NCBI GenBank assembly: GCA_015063335.1
Contig: SVUH01000002.1
Location: forward strand, 1-64,000
Reading direction: 5' to 3'
Length of the DNA: 64,000 nucleotides
Origin: Oscillospiraceae bacterium
GTDB taxonomy: Bacteria > Bacillota_A > Clostridia > Oscillospirales > CAG-272
Shown piece by piece: positions 41,945 through 51,529 of this stretch. A program made the translations under genes and the position numbers. Each line of letters opens with the position of its first letter. Position 1 is the first letter of the stretch. The notes below the pieces were generated by a model that searched no databases, was not told the origin of the DNA, and was given only the letters and a program-made list of their open reading frames with translations.

Positions 41945-44035
41945 TCAGAGTATTGAAAAATTAACTACGATAGCCGCAAATACGATGGATACCATAGAGA
42001 GTAGCTTGATAAGTATGTTTATAGACGGACCTGAGGTATCCTTAAAAGGGTCTCCAACAGTATCGCCTACAACGGCAGCCTTGTGGCAATTCGAGCCCTT
42101 GCCGCCGTGAGTTCCGCTCTCTATGTATTTTTTGGCGTTATCCCAAGCTCCGCCGGAGTTTGACATAAATACAGCCATAAGGAAGCCCGATGCGGTGGCT
42201 CCTGCGAGCATTCCTACAACACCCGTGCAGCCGAGAACCATTCCTACGATTACGGGAACTGCGATCGCTACTATGGTGGGGAGTATCATTTCACGCAGAC
42301 TTGCTTTGGTGCATAGGTCAACGCACGAGGCGTAGTCGGCATCGGCTTTTCCCTCCATAAGTCCCGTTATATCCCTAAATTGACGGCGTACCTCTTTAAC
42401 CACGCTTTGTGCCGCACGTCCTACGGAATTCATGGTAAGTGCTGCGAAAACAAAGGGAAGGCACGCGCCGATAAACAAACCAACAAGTACGGTAGGATTG
42501 GTAATGTTAAGATTGGAGATTGCCTCTGCGCCGCCGTCTATGGTTTTTACCTTATCGATGTAAGATGCCATTAGAGCAAGTGCGGTGAGCGCTGCAGATC
42601 CGATAGCAAAGCCCTTGCCCGTAGCGGCTGTCGTGTTGCCGAGAGAGTCCAGAGCATCTGTGCGGTTTCTTACGTCACTTTCAAGATTTGCCATTTGAGC
42701 AATACCGCCTGCGTTATCCGCAACGGGGCCGTAGGCGTCGGTTGCAAGCGTTATACCCAAGGTGGAAAGCATACCGACAGCTGCGAGAGCTATTCCGTAA
42801 AGACCTCTTGAAACACTTGCCGCTCCGCCAGAAACAAAGTAGGCAACGAGTACGCAGATTGAAACTATTATAATGGGGAGGAGAGTAGAGAGCATTCCAA
42901 CGGACAAGCCGCCGATAATAATGGTAGCCGTTCCCGTTTCTGAGGTAGCCGCAAGATTGCGCGTAGGCTTGTAGCTGTCAGAGGTGAAATATTCGGTAGC
43001 TTGACCGATAAGCACACCTGCTATAAGACCTGCCAAAACTGCAAAATAAATGGGCCAATATTCCTTACCGAGAACGAAATATACAAGCGGGAACGCCGCA
43101 AGTGCGATAAGTATAGCCGAGAAATTAGTACCCCTTGAAAGTGCGCGAAGAAGCTGCTTTTGGGTTGCGCCCTCTTTAGTTCTTACGAGGAACGTTCCGA
43201 AAATTGAGCATATTACGCCTACAGCTGCAAGTAGCATGGGTAGAGCCATGGCACGGAATCCAAGAGACCCGAATGCGGTAACACCCAAAGCGCAAGCGGA
43301 CACTATCGAACCGACGTAAGACTCGTAAAGATCGGCGCCCATTCCGGCAACGTCTCCGACGTTATCTCCTACGTTATCCGCAATAACTGCGGGATTACGT
43401 GGGTCGTCCTCGGGAATACCTGCCTCTACCTTGCCCACGAGGTCTGCTCCGACATCAGCTGCTTTGGTGAATATACCGCCGCCGACACGCGCGAACAGTG
43501 CCATGGACGAGGCGCCCATACCGAAGGTTAGCATAGCGCCTGTAATTTCGGAGGGCTGAAGTCCAAATCCAAATTTAAGGATAAGAAACCAAATTGAAAT
43601 GTCGAGAAGTCCAAGACCAACGACGGTAAAGCCCATTACGCTTCCTGCGGAAAAGGCAACGCGAAGCCCCTTATTAAGTCCCTCACGGCAGGCGTTTGCG
43701 GTTCTTGCGTTTGATGCGGTAGCTATCTTCATTCCTATAAACCCCGAAAGAGCGGAGAAGAATCCACCTGAAATAAATGCAAACGGAGTAAAGGGATTTA
43801 GAAGTCCGAATATTGCCATGACTCCGAGGATTGCAAACATAATGCCAAAGAATATTAGTACGATTTTATACTGCCTTTTCAAAAAGGCGTTTGCTCCCAT
43901 GCGGATAGAAAGGGAGATTTTTTTCATCAAATCGTTGCCCTCCGAGAATTTCATTACCCGACAAGCCAAAAGGACTGCAAAAAGCAGAGCGAGTATTGAA
44001 CAAACCAAAGTAACCGTAACGATTATAATATCCAT
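41945..44035 (-). CDS. hppA: Membrane-bound ion-pumping pyrophosphatase
   Basis: Hydrolyses PPi and pumps H+ or Na+ across the membrane. The 696-residue protein has about 16 membrane segments and the PPi-binding block KAADVGADLVGKVEAGIPED (about residue 192), with DNVGDNVGDVAGMGADL following. GNTTAATGKG (about residue 470) has Ala and Gly at the positions that mark the K+-dependent subfamily. H+ versus Na+ specificity cannot be told. It has its own consensus promoter and terminator. Confidence 0.95.
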   Translation of the reverse strand: MDIIIVTVTLVCSILALLFAVLLACRVMKFSEGNDLMKKISLSIRMGANAFLKRQYKIVLIFFGIMFAILGVMAIFGLLNPFTPFAFISGGFFSALSGFIGMKIATASNARTANACREGLNKGLRVAFSAGSVMGFTVVGLGLLDISIWFLILKFGFGLQPSEITGAMLTFGMGASSMALFARVGGGIFTKAADVGADLVGKVEAGIPEDDPRNPAVIADNVGDNVGDVAGMGADLYESYVGSIVSACALGVTAFGSLGFRAMALPMLLAAVGVICSIFGTFLVRTKEGATQKQLLRALSRGTNFSAILIALAAFPLVYFVLGKEYWPIYFAVLAGLIAGVLIGQATEYFTSDSYKPTRNLAATSETGTATIIIGGLSVGMLSTLLPIIIVSICVLVAYFVSGGAASVSRGLYGIALAAVGMLSTLGITLATDAYGPVADNAGGIAQMANLESDVRNRTDALDSLGNTTAATGKGFAIGSAALTALALMASYIDKVKTIDGGAEAISNLNITNPTVLVGLFIGACLPFVFAALTMNSVGRAAQSVVKEVRRQFRDITGLMEGKADADYASCVDLCTKASLREMILPTIVAIAVPVIVGMVLGCTGVVGMLAGATASGFLMAVFMSNSGGAWDNAKKYIESGTHGGKGSNCHKAAVVGDTVGDPFKDTSGPSINILIKLLSMVSIVFAAIVVNFSIL

Positions 44036-44065
44036 AAAATGCCTCCATAGTTATTGGTATAGGCT

Positions 44066-44094
44066 ATTATAACACATTGTTATATTTTTGTCAA
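44066..44094 (-). promoter_or_regulatory. Promoter of hppA
   Basis: On the minus strand TTGACA (44094-44089) and TATAAT (44071-44066), 17-bp spacer, full consensus. Confidence 0.92.
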
Positions 44095-44161
44095 GCGGCT
44101 TATTAAAAAATATCATTATTGTTTTTGGCTTTTATACTAATAAAAATATTGCATAACTTAT

Positions 44162-44190
44162 AAAAATTCCCACTCTCATGAGAGTGGGAA
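44162..44190 (-). terminator. Terminator after asnA
   Basis: TTCCCACTCTC-AT-GAGAGTGGGAA is a perfect palindrome followed on the minus strand by T5, 10 nt after the asnA stop. Confidence 0.92.
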
Positions 44191-44199
44191 TAGTGTATA

Positions 44200-45213
44200 T
44201 TAGAGCAGCGGTATGCCGTTTTCTTCGCAGATGCGAACGGTTTCTGCATCCCAAATGCTCGACTGAACCTCACCGATGTGAGCGCAGCCCATCATGAGCA
44301 TGCAAAGGCGCGACTGACCTATGCCGCCGCCTATTGTAAGCGGAAGCTCGTCATTGAGTAGCATTTTATGGAAGGGAAGCTCTCTGCGGTCGTCACAGCC
44401 TGCGGCTGTAAGCTGTCTGTCAAGAGCCTCTGCATCAACGCGGATACCCATTGAGGAGATCTCAACGCCTCTGCCGAGCACGTCGTTCCAGAAGAATATA
44501 TCTCCGTTGAGCTGCCAGTCGTCGTAGTCGGGCGCTCTGCCGTCGTGAGGCTTACCAGAGCGAAGCTTGCCGCCTATCTGCATGATAAATGCGGTCTTGT
44601 GCTCCTTAACGAACGCCGATTCTCTTTCAGATGCGGTAAGCGTGGGATACATATCCTCAAGCTCCTGTGTTGTAACGAATGCCACGTCGCGGCAAAGCTC
44701 TATCTTGAGCTGGGGGTAGCGAACGTGAAGGCGATCGTTGGTGTTGCAGATAGCACCGACTATCGAGCGGACTATGAGCTTAAGATAATCCATGTTTCTC
44801 GCTTCGCGGGTTATTATCTTTTCCCAGTCCCACTGGTCAACGTAGATAGAGTGCAGGTTGTCAAGCGACTCGTCTCTGCGGATAGCGTTCATGTCGGTAT
44901 AAAGACCGTTTCCAACTGAAAAGTTATATCTTTTGAGTGCAAGACGCTTCCATTTTGCAAGTGAGTGCACGACCTGTGCGCAGGTTCCGATAGCGGGAAC
45001 GTCAAAGGAAACGGGGCGCTCGTAGCCGTTGAGGTTGTCGTTAAGTCCCGACTCCTCGGTTACAAAGAGGGGGGCGGAAACGCGCTTTAAGTCAAGCGCC
45101 TTTGCAAATTCCTCCTGGAAGGTCTGCTTGATGTAAGCAATAGCCTTTTGCGTGTTATATTCGTCCAGAGGCGGACGGTAGTCCTTGGGAACAAAGACTG
45201 CGTTCGGTTTCAT
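44200..45213 (-). CDS. asnA: Aspartate-ammonia ligase
   Basis: Makes asparagine from aspartate, ammonia and ATP. The 337-residue protein is full length for AsnA and related to class II aminoacyl-tRNA synthetases. Blocks include KRVSAPLFVTEESGLNDNLN (about residue 42), SVGNGLYTDMNAIRRDE and the C-terminal GGGIGQSRLCMLMMG. It lies 18 nt after asnS on the same strand, so asparagine synthesis and its loading on tRNA are co-transcribed. Confidence 0.96.
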   Translation of the reverse strand: MKPNAVFVPKDYRPPLDEYNTQKAIAYIKQTFQEEFAKALDLKRVSAPLFVTEESGLNDNLNGYERPVSFDVPAIGTCAQVVHSLAKWKRLALKRYNFSVGNGLYTDMNAIRRDESLDNLHSIYVDQWDWEKIITREARNMDYLKLIVRSIVGAICNTNDRLHVRYPQLKIELCRDVAFVTTQELEDMYPTLTASERESAFVKEHKTAFIMQIGGKLRSGKPHDGRAPDYDDWQLNGDIFFWNDVLGRGVEISSMGIRVDAEALDRQLTAAGCDDRRELPFHKMLLNDELPLTIGGGIGQSRLCMLMMGCAHIGEVQSSIWDAETVRICEENGIPLL

Positions 45214-45231
45214 ATTTTAAACTCCTGAATA

Positions 45232-46626
45232 TTAATATTCGGCATTTCCTACCGTTCTGGGGTAGGGAAGAACGTCGCGGATATTGGAAATACCCGTGAG
45301 GTACATGATAATTCTCTCAAAGCCCAAGCCGTAGCCTGCGTGCTTGGTTCCGCCGAAGCGACGGAGATTGAGATACCACCAATAATCCTCCTCGTTAAGT
45401 CCGCATTCAGCCATGCGGGCGGTGAGAACGTCAATTCTCTCCTCACGCTGTGAGCCGCCGATGATCTCTCCGACTCCGGGAACGAGCAGGTCCATTGCGG
45501 CAACGGTCTTGCCGTCGTCGTTAAGGCGCATGTAGAACGCCTTGATCTGTTTGGGATAGTCTATAACGAACACGGGGCACTTGAATATCTGCTCCGTAAG
45601 GTATCTTTCGTGCTCGGTCTGAAGGTCGATGCCCCACTCAACGGGGTACTTGAAGTCAGCGCCGCTCTTTTTAAGAAGCTCGACTGCTTCGGTGTATGTG
45701 ACCTTCTTGTATTCGCTGTTTGCAAGCGTTGTGAGTCTGTCGAGGAGTCCTTTTTCAACGAACTTGTTGAAGAATTCGATCTCCTGAGGGCAGTTTTCGA
45801 GGATATGGCGGATTATATACTGGATCATATCCCATGCAAGCTGCATATTATCGTCAAGGTCTGCAAATGCGATCTCGGGCTCGATCATCCAGAACTCTGC
45901 CGCATGACGTGCCGTGTTGGAGTTTTCTGCGCGGAACGTAGGTCCAAAGGTATAGATCTTACCGTAAGCCAAAGCGTAGGTCTCACCCTCAAGCTGACCT
46001 GAAACGGTAAGATTTGCGCTCTTTCCGAAGAAGTCCTGCGAATAATCTATCTTTCCGTCCTCGGTGCGGGGAGGATTTTCCATATCGAGCGTGGTTACGC
46101 GGAACATCTCACCAGCGCCCTCGCAGTCAGATGCGGTAACGATAGGGGTATGAACGTAAACGAATCCACGGTCGTGGAAGAATTTATGAATAGCAAAAGC
46201 CGCCTCGCTTCTTACTCTGAACGCCGCGGAGAAAAGATTGGTACGGGGGCGCAGGTATGCCTGCTCGCGCAAAAATTCCACGGTGTGGCGTTTGGGCTGG
46301 AGGGGGTAGTCGGGGGTTGAAGTTCCCTCAACGAGGATCTCCTCTGCCTTTATCTCAAAGGGCTGCTTCATGGTGGGAGTGAGCTCCACGCGTCCCCTGA
46401 CAACGAGTGCCGCGCCTACGTTCTGGCGAGCGATCTCGTCGTAATTATTTATCTTTTCGCGCTCAAATACAACCTGAACGCTCTTATGGCAGCTACCGTC
46501 GTTAAGATCGATAAAGCCGAACGCCTTGCTGTCGCGCAGATTACGTACCCAACCGCCGAGCGTTACGGTCTTGCCGCCGAAGTCCTCTGTATTCTCATAT
46601 ATGGAGCGAATAAAATCTCTTTTCAT
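45232..46626 (-). CDS. asnS: Asparagine-tRNA ligase
   Basis: Class II synthetase charging tRNA-Asn. The 464-residue protein has the N-terminal OB anticodon-binding domain ([20 protein letters not shown]), motif 2 around [20 protein letters not shown] and motif 3 [20 protein letters not shown]. The leader is only about 50 nt, too short for a T-box. asnA follows in the same operon. Confidence 0.97.
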   Translation of the reverse strand: MKRDFIRSIYENTEDFGGKTVTLGGWVRNLRDSKAFGFIDLNDGSCHKSVQVVFEREKINNYDEIARQNVGAALVVRGRVELTPTMKQPFEIKAEEILVEGTSTPDYPLQPKRHTVEFLREQAYLRPRTNLFSAAFRVRSEAAFAIHKFFHDRGFVYVHTPIVTASDCEGAGEMFRVTTLDMENPPRTEDGKIDYSQDFFGKSANLTVSGQLEGETYALAYGKIYTFGPTFRAENSNTARHAAEFWMIEPEIAFADLDDNMQLAWDMIQYIIRHILENCPQEIEFFNKFVEKGLLDRLTTLANSEYKKVTYTEAVELLKKSGADFKYPVEWGIDLQTEHERYLTEQIFKCPVFVIDYPKQIKAFYMRLNDDGKTVAAMDLLVPGVGEIIGGSQREERIDVLTARMAECGLNEEDYWWYLNLRRFGGTKHAGYGLGFERIIMYLTGISNIRDVLPYPRTVGNAEY

Positions 46627-46678
46627 AAGCTTCTCCGTTCTTTGGTCAATTTGTAATTTAGAACCATCTAACTAAATA

Positions 46679-46707
46679 ATTATATCACTATCGCTTGATT
46701 TTGTCAA
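46679..46707 (-). promoter_or_regulatory. Promoter of asnS-asnA
   Basis: On the minus strand TTGACA (46707-46702) and TATAAT (46684-46679), 17-bp spacer. Confidence 0.92.
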
Positions 46708-46738
46708 TTGTTTTTGCCAAAAAGATTATACGCAAATC

Positions 46739-46767
46739 TTGACTTTGGTTTTTCAATGTGCTACAAT
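46739..46767 (+). promoter_or_regulatory. Promoter of the ABC exporter gene
   Basis: TTGACT (46739-46744) and TACAAT (46762-46767), 17-bp spacer ending in TGTGC. Confidence 0.8.
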
Positions 46768-46816
46768 TAATGTAAAGAAATATGAAAATCATAATGACGT
46801 ATAAAGGAAAACTAAT

Positions 46817-48547
46817 ATGTTAAAACGCTTTATTTCCTACTATAAGCCTCATAGACTGGTTTTTTGCTTTGATATGCTGGCATCTCTTGCAGTGGCACTC
46901 GTCGGAATAGTTTATCCCGTCGTTACAAGGCTCATGCTCAATGATCTAATTCCCAACAGAAATTACAAAATGGTAGTAGTGTTTGGCGTGACACTTCTCG
47001 GGTTGTATCTTTTGCGCATGCTGCTTAACTATTTTATACAGTATTACGGCCACGTTATGGGTGTGCGTATGCAGGCGGAGATGCGCTCGGACATGTTCCG
47101 CCACCTTGAAAAATTGCCTTACAAGTTTTACGACGACAACGAAACGGGAAAGATAATGTCGCGAATGACGACGGATCTTTGGGAGATAAGCGAGCTTGCG
47201 CACCACGGTCCCGAAAATCTGCTTATTTCATCTGTTTCCATTATTATCTCGTTTGTATATCTCTTTACGATAAACAAGTGGCTGACGCTTATAATATTCG
47301 CGTGCGTTCCTTTCCTTATTCTTGTGGCAGTTCTTTTGCGCGGAAAAATGAAGAGCGCTTTTATGGAAAGCAGAAAGTCAGTGGCGCTCATAAATGCCGC
47401 GCTTGAGAGCAGTATATCGGGTATCCGCGTTACTAAGGCGTTTGATAACTCCAAAAAGGAAGCGGAGAAGTTTGAAGAGGGCAACGAGCAGTTCGTTCAC
47501 GCTCGCGACGACGCTTACCGCGCTATGGGACGCTTCCATTCCATGACGTCCTTTATAACGGATATATTCAACGTTATAGTTCTCATAGCAGGTGGATTTT
47601 TCCTTTACAACGGAAGCATACAGTTCGGTGACTACTCGGCGTTTATAGTTTCCGTAAACCTTTTCATAGCTCCCGTTATGACGCTTATAAACTTTATGGA
47701 GCAGTATCAGAACGGCGTTACGGGCTTTGAGAGATTCGTTGAGATAATGAACGAGAAGCCCGAGGAGGACAAGGAGGGCGCGGAGGATATCGGAAGTGTC
47801 GAGGGACACATTGAGATAAAGGACGCCGTATATTCCTACGGTGACGGCAAGGACGTATTAAGAGGCGTAAACCTCAATATTCCCAAGGGCACGAAGTTTG
47901 CGCTCGTGGGCCCGTCGGGCGGAGGAAAGACTACCATATGCCATCTTATCCCCAACTTTTACGAGCTTGAAACGGGAGATATACTCATTGACGGTAAGTC
48001 CATCTCGAGTATAACCAAGAGCTCGTTGCGTAGAAATATCGGTATAGTTCAGCAGGATATTTATTTGTTTAACGCAAGCTTTCGCGATAATATCCTTTAC
48101 GGCAGACTTGATGCTACCGAGGATGAGGTGATCGAGGCGGCTAAGCGCGCGAATATCCACGACTATATAATGAGCCTTGAGCACGGCTACGATACGGAGA
48201 TAGGCGAGAGAGGTGTCCGTCTTTCTGGCGGACAGAAGCAGAGGCTTTCAATAGCGCGTGTATTCCTTAAAAATCCGCCTATACTCATACTCGATGAGGC
48301 AACAAGCGCACTTGATAACACCACGGAAATACTTATTCAGCAGGCGCTTGACGAGCTTTGTGTAGGTAGAACTACGCTTGTGGTAGCCCATAGACTTTCG
48401 ACTATCAAGAACGCGGACAAGATAGCGGTTGTAGCTGACGGAAAGATAGTGGAGCAGGGTACTCATGAAAAGCTTCTCGCACTTGACGGAGAGTACGCAA
48501 AGCTTTATAGACTTCAGTTCCGCGCGGCGGAGGAATACTCAAATTAA
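46817..48547 (+). CDS. ABC exporter, ATPase-permease fusion (probably homodimeric)
   Basis: The 576-residue half transporter has six membrane segments (about 15-300) and a complete ATPase domain. Walker A is GPSGGGKTTI, signature LSGGQKQ, Walker B ILILDEATSALD with Glu, H-loop VVAHRLS. With all catalytic residues intact and no partner gene nearby, a homodimer is likely, in contrast to the 32-36 kb pair. Substrate unknown. Divergent from asnS. Confidence 0.9.
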   Translation: MLKRFISYYKPHRLVFCFDMLASLAVALVGIVYPVVTRLMLNDLIPNRNYKMVVVFGVTLLGLYLLRMLLNYFIQYYGHVMGVRMQAEMRSDMFRHLEKLPYKFYDDNETGKIMSRMTTDLWEISELAHHGPENLLISSVSIIISFVYLFTINKWLTLIIFACVPFLILVAVLLRGKMKSAFMESRKSVALINAALESSISGIRVTKAFDNSKKEAEKFEEGNEQFVHARDDAYRAMGRFHSMTSFITDIFNVIVLIAGGFFLYNGSIQFGDYSAFIVSVNLFIAPVMTLINFMEQYQNGVTGFERFVEIMNEKPEEDKEGAEDIGSVEGHIEIKDAVYSYGDGKDVLRGVNLNIPKGTKFALVGPSGGGKTTICHLIPNFYELETGDILIDGKSISSITKSSLRRNIGIVQQDIYLFNASFRDNILYGRLDATEDEVIEAAKRANIHDYIMSLEHGYDTEIGERGVRLSGGQKQRLSIARVFLKNPPILILDEATSALDNTTEILIQQALDELCVGRTTLVVAHRLSTIKNADKIAVVADGKIVEQGTHEKLLALDGEYAKLYRLQFRAAEEYSN

Positions 48548-48669
48548 TTCGGTGCGAATATAATTGATACAGTTCACGAAAACTTACTAAATATTTACAA
48601 ATAGTCTATTGTATTTTTAAGTGAAATAAGATATGATTATTAAGATTGCTGGGGAGGGGCGGGCGAGTC

Positions 48670-49566
48670 GTGTTTGGATACGTAAAGGTAAGAAGCTCAG
48701 AGCTTAAGGTAAAAGAATACGAGATTTATCGCGGTGCTTATTGCGGACTTTGCCGTTCAATGGGCAAATGCACGGGGCAGTGCTCCCGCATGGCTCTTTC
48801 CTATGATTTCGCCTTTTTGGCAATGCTGCGGCTTTGCCTTGGCGGTGTAGACAAAGTGGAATTCAAGCAAAGAAGATGCTTGGCTCACCCCTTAAAGAAG
48901 CGTAACGTCATGGAGCGCAACGCAGAGCTTGATTACTGTGCGCGCGCGGCGGCAATTCTCGGATACCATAAGGTAAAGGACGATATTGCGGACGAGCGCG
49001 GATTTAAGAAAATGCGCGCTCTGCTTACCTATCCATTTGTTGCATCTTGGCGCAAAAAGGCCTTGAAGGCAGGACTTTCATCGCTTGACGAAAAAATTTC
49101 CGATGCTCTTATGCGGCTTTCACAGCTTGAAGCACAAAAGAAACCGAGCGTTGACGAGCCTGCCGAGATATTCGGAGAGATACTTGCCGCAATTACCTCT
49201 TTTGGACTTGATGGCAGTGAGGAGCGTATTGCTTACGAGCTTGGAATGCACGTCGGAAAGTGGATATATATAGTTGATGCGCTTGACGATGCAGAGGACG
49301 ACCAAAAGAAAAAGCGCTACAATCCTTTTTTGCTTCTATACGGCGGAAGACTTCCGCAGGGTGAGGAGCTTACCTTGATCTCCGATGCTCTCAAAGCAGA
49401 GCTTTGCGGCGCAGAGGCGGCGCTCGATTTAATGGATACCGACAAGGAGTCGGTAAAGAATATTATTGAAAATATCTTGTATCTGGGCATGCCTGATACA
49501 GTTGAAAAAATAATTTGCGGGGACGGCTGTAAATCCGGTAATACCTCCGCAGAAAGGCAGAACTGA
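48670..49566 (+). CDS. DUF5685 family protein
   Basis: The 298-residue protein fits DUF5685: it begins with [20 protein letters not shown] followed by [19 protein letters not shown], a Cys-rich N-terminus that could bind metal, and is otherwise helical. [20 protein letters not shown] (about residue 203) recalls polyprenyl/squalene-synthase-like Asp-rich helices. Function unknown. The GTG at 48670 is chosen because family members start with FGYV; a GGGAGG lies about 12 nt upstream. It sits 1 nt before a DnaJ-domain gene, and a membrane protein gene follows, so the three are probably one operon. Confidence 0.78.
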   Translation: MFGYVKVRSSELKVKEYEIYRGAYCGLCRSMGKCTGQCSRMALSYDFAFLAMLRLCLGGVDKVEFKQRRCLAHPLKKRNVMERNAELDYCARAAAILGYHKVKDDIADERGFKKMRALLTYPFVASWRKKALKAGLSSLDEKISDALMRLSQLEAQKKPSVDEPAEIFGEILAAITSFGLDGSEERIAYELGMHVGKWIYIVDALDDAEDDQKKKRYNPFLLLYGGRLPQGEELTLISDALKAELCGAEAALDLMDTDKESVKNIIENILYLGMPDTVEKIICGDGCKSGNTSAERQN

Positions 49567-49567
49567 A

Positions 49568-50221
49568 ATGAACGATCCTTACAAGGTGCTGGGTGTGTCG
49601 CCCGATGCCTCCGATGATGAGATAAAAAAAGCATACAGACAGCTTGCGCGTAAGTATCACCCCGATAAATACCGCGACAGCGACCTTGCCGATCTCGCAA
49701 GCGAGAAGATGAAGGAGGTCAATGCGGCTTACGAGGAGATCAAGAAGATGCGTGAGACGGGCAGCCGCTCAAATACCAATGCGGGAGCAGGCGCAGGCTA
49801 CGGAGCGCGCGGACGTTACAGCTATGCGGGAAACGAATCCGCAAGCGGAGACCCTAAATACAATGAAATACGCAGAATGATAAATTCGGGCAATATCGGC
49901 AGAGCAGAACAGATGCTTTACGGTATTGAGGAGCACCAGAGAAATGCCGAATGGAATTTCCTTATGGGCTGTATTATGGCTCGCCGTTCAAATTTCGTTG
50001 ACGCGCAGAGATATTTCGATATTGCTTGCTCCATGGATCCTTATAACAACGAGTACCGCGCGGCGCAGGCAGAGCTTCGCAACCGCGCAAACGGCTATGG
50101 CGGCGGTTATAGAACGGCTCACACCTCGGGCGGTTGCTCTACGTGCGATATATGCTCAGGACTTATGTGCGCTGACTGCTGCTGTGAGTGCATGGGCGGC
50201 GACCTTATAGGCTGCTGCTGA
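49568..50221 (+). CDS. DnaJ-domain protein with Cys-rich tail
   Basis: The 217-residue protein has an N-terminal J domain (residues about 1-65, with HPDKY) that would stimulate an Hsp70. A Gly/Ser/Asn-rich linker follows, then a short TPR-like helical part ([20 protein letters not shown] onward) and a C-terminal tail with about ten cysteines (residues about 190-217). It is not a full DnaJ: there is no standard zinc-finger or substrate domain. It lies between the DUF5685 gene and a membrane protein gene; the Cys-rich ends of both proteins hint at shared metal or membrane binding, which is inference. Confidence 0.85.
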   Translation: MNDPYKVLGVSPDASDDEIKKAYRQLARKYHPDKYRDSDLADLASEKMKEVNAAYEEIKKMRETGSRSNTNAGAGAGYGARGRYSYAGNESASGDPKYNEIRRMINSGNIGRAEQMLYGIEEHQRNAEWNFLMGCIMARRSNFVDAQRYFDIACSMDPYNNEYRAAQAELRNRANGYGGGYRTAHTSGGCSTCDICSGLMCADCCCECMGGDLIGCC

Positions 50222-50237
50222 CGAGAGGTGATGTTCC

Positions 50238-50753
50238 GTGAAGAATGGCAGGGTTAAGCAATTGACCGTTTGTGCCGCGCTGTCGGCTATTGGTGTGGTG
50301 CTTTTGAGCATAGGACATCTTATAGACGTGCTTGATGCATCTCTTGCGGTGCTTGCGTCGATCGTGTGCATCGTTGCCGTAATTGAGTACGGCAAGGCGG
50401 CACCGTGGCTTGTGTTCTCGGTGACGGCAACTCTTTCACTAATACTCATTCCGCCAAACTCGGCGGCGCTTATGTATCTTATGTTCTTCGGCTATTATCC
50501 TATACTTAAGGAAAAGCTTGAAAGACTGCCGAGAGTGCTTTCGTGGGTTGTCAAGGAGCTTATCTTTAATACGGCTATGGTAATATGCATAGCGCTGATA
50601 ACGATATTGTTTATGCCGACGACCGAGGTGACGGTATGGACCTACGCCATACTTGTGCTTCTTTGCGAGGTGGTGTTCGTGCTGTACGATATAGCGCTCA
50701 CTAGGCTCATTAGCTTTTATATCTATAAGCTGCGCACGAGATTTAAATTTTAA
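50238..50753 (+). CDS. Small integral membrane protein
   Basis: The 171-residue protein has five to six hydrophobic segments with the middle motif MFFGYYPILKEKLERL. Pattern and size resemble S-component-like or DUF-type clostridial membrane proteins, but I cannot name a family with confidence. The GTG at 50238 follows AGAGGTGA by 7 nt. It is third in the DUF5685-DnaJ run, 16 nt after the DnaJ gene. Confidence 0.7.
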   Translation: MKNGRVKQLTVCAALSAIGVVLLSIGHLIDVLDASLAVLASIVCIVAVIEYGKAAPWLVFSVTATLSLILIPPNSAALMYLMFFGYYPILKEKLERLPRVLSWVVKELIFNTAMVICIALITILFMPTTEVTVWTYAILVLLCEVVFVLYDIALTRLISFYIYKLRTRFKF

Positions 50754-50755
50754 AC

Positions 50756-50796
50756 AAAAAAGCTTTTGCTTCAAAAAGGAAGCAAAAGCTTTTTTT
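50756..50796. terminator. Bidirectional terminator
   Basis: A stem of about 16 bp (AAAAGCTTTTGCTTC with its complement) with A and T tails lies between convergent operons. Confidence 0.92.
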
Positions 50797-50797
50797 G

Positions 50798-51529
50798 TTA
50801 TTGCTTTTTCATTTGCCGCAAAAACAGCAGTACAGCTATCGCAAGTGCCGCGAGCGCATAACCGAGCACCCACAAAAGGTGGGGAAGTATTTCGGAAAAG
50901 CTGCCAGAGAGCACTGCGCGCTCAAGCTCAACTGCGTGAACGAACGGCAGACAGTAGGCTATTTTTTTGAAAGCACCGCCAACAAGATCGAGATCAAACC
51001 AAACGCCCGAGAGCCATGCAGAGAGGTTAGTCAAAAGCGCTCCGCAGATACCGCCCACCTGCTTGTCGTTAAGAATACTGCCGAAAAGCAAGCCCATAGC
51101 GATAAATAAGAGGGATACGGGAACTATCAAAAGGATAGCGTAGATAATATTTACCGTAACGTCAAGTCCGAGAATTATTGCGACAGCATAACAAATCACG
51201 CATTGAAGCACGGATATGGGAATGATCGGTAGGGTGTAGCCAAGTATAAAATCAACGGGAGTGAGCGGCGTGGTATAAAGGCGCTGAAGCAGAGAGCTTC
51301 CGCGGTCCTTTGCGATAATGGTCGCGGAAAACAGCGTCATAAACGAGAGACCGAATACGGTCACTCCCGGCGTAAGATGCGCTATTTCAAAGAGCGGCAC
51401 AGGCACGTTTGCCTGAATTGCGCTCAAAAGCAGTATCAATATAAGCGGGAAGCCGAGCCCGAAGCCTAAATTCAGGGGGTCACGTAGGATCTCCTTTGCG
51501 TTTCTTCCCGCAAACGTCAGCATTTTCAT
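50798..51529 (-). CDS. ABC-2 type transporter permease
   Basis: The 243-residue protein has six hydrophobic segments in the ABC-2 membrane layout, with FSATIIAKDRGSSLLQRLYT (about residue 65) as the conserved cytosolic helix. It is the permease of the exporter encoded with the next-upstream ATPase gene (4-nt overlap) under a TetR regulator. Likely exports a drug-like or lipid compound. Confidence 0.88.
   Translation of the reverse strand: MKMLTFAGRNAKEILRDPLNLGFGLGFPLILILLLSAIQANVPVPLFEIAHLTPGVTVFGLSFMTLFSATIIAKDRGSSLLQRLYTTPLTPVDFILGYTLPIIPISVLQCVICYAVAIILGLDVTVNIIYAILLIVPVSLLFIAMGLLFGSILNDKQVGGICGALLTNLSAWLSGVWFDLDLVGGAFKKIAYCLPFVHAVELERAVLSGSFSEILPHLLWVLGYALAALAIAVLLFLRQMKKQ

Noticed and set aside
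46627..46678. T-box leader before asnS
   Set aside because: Only about 50 nt separate promoter and start codon, too short for a T-box, and no terminator hairpin is present.
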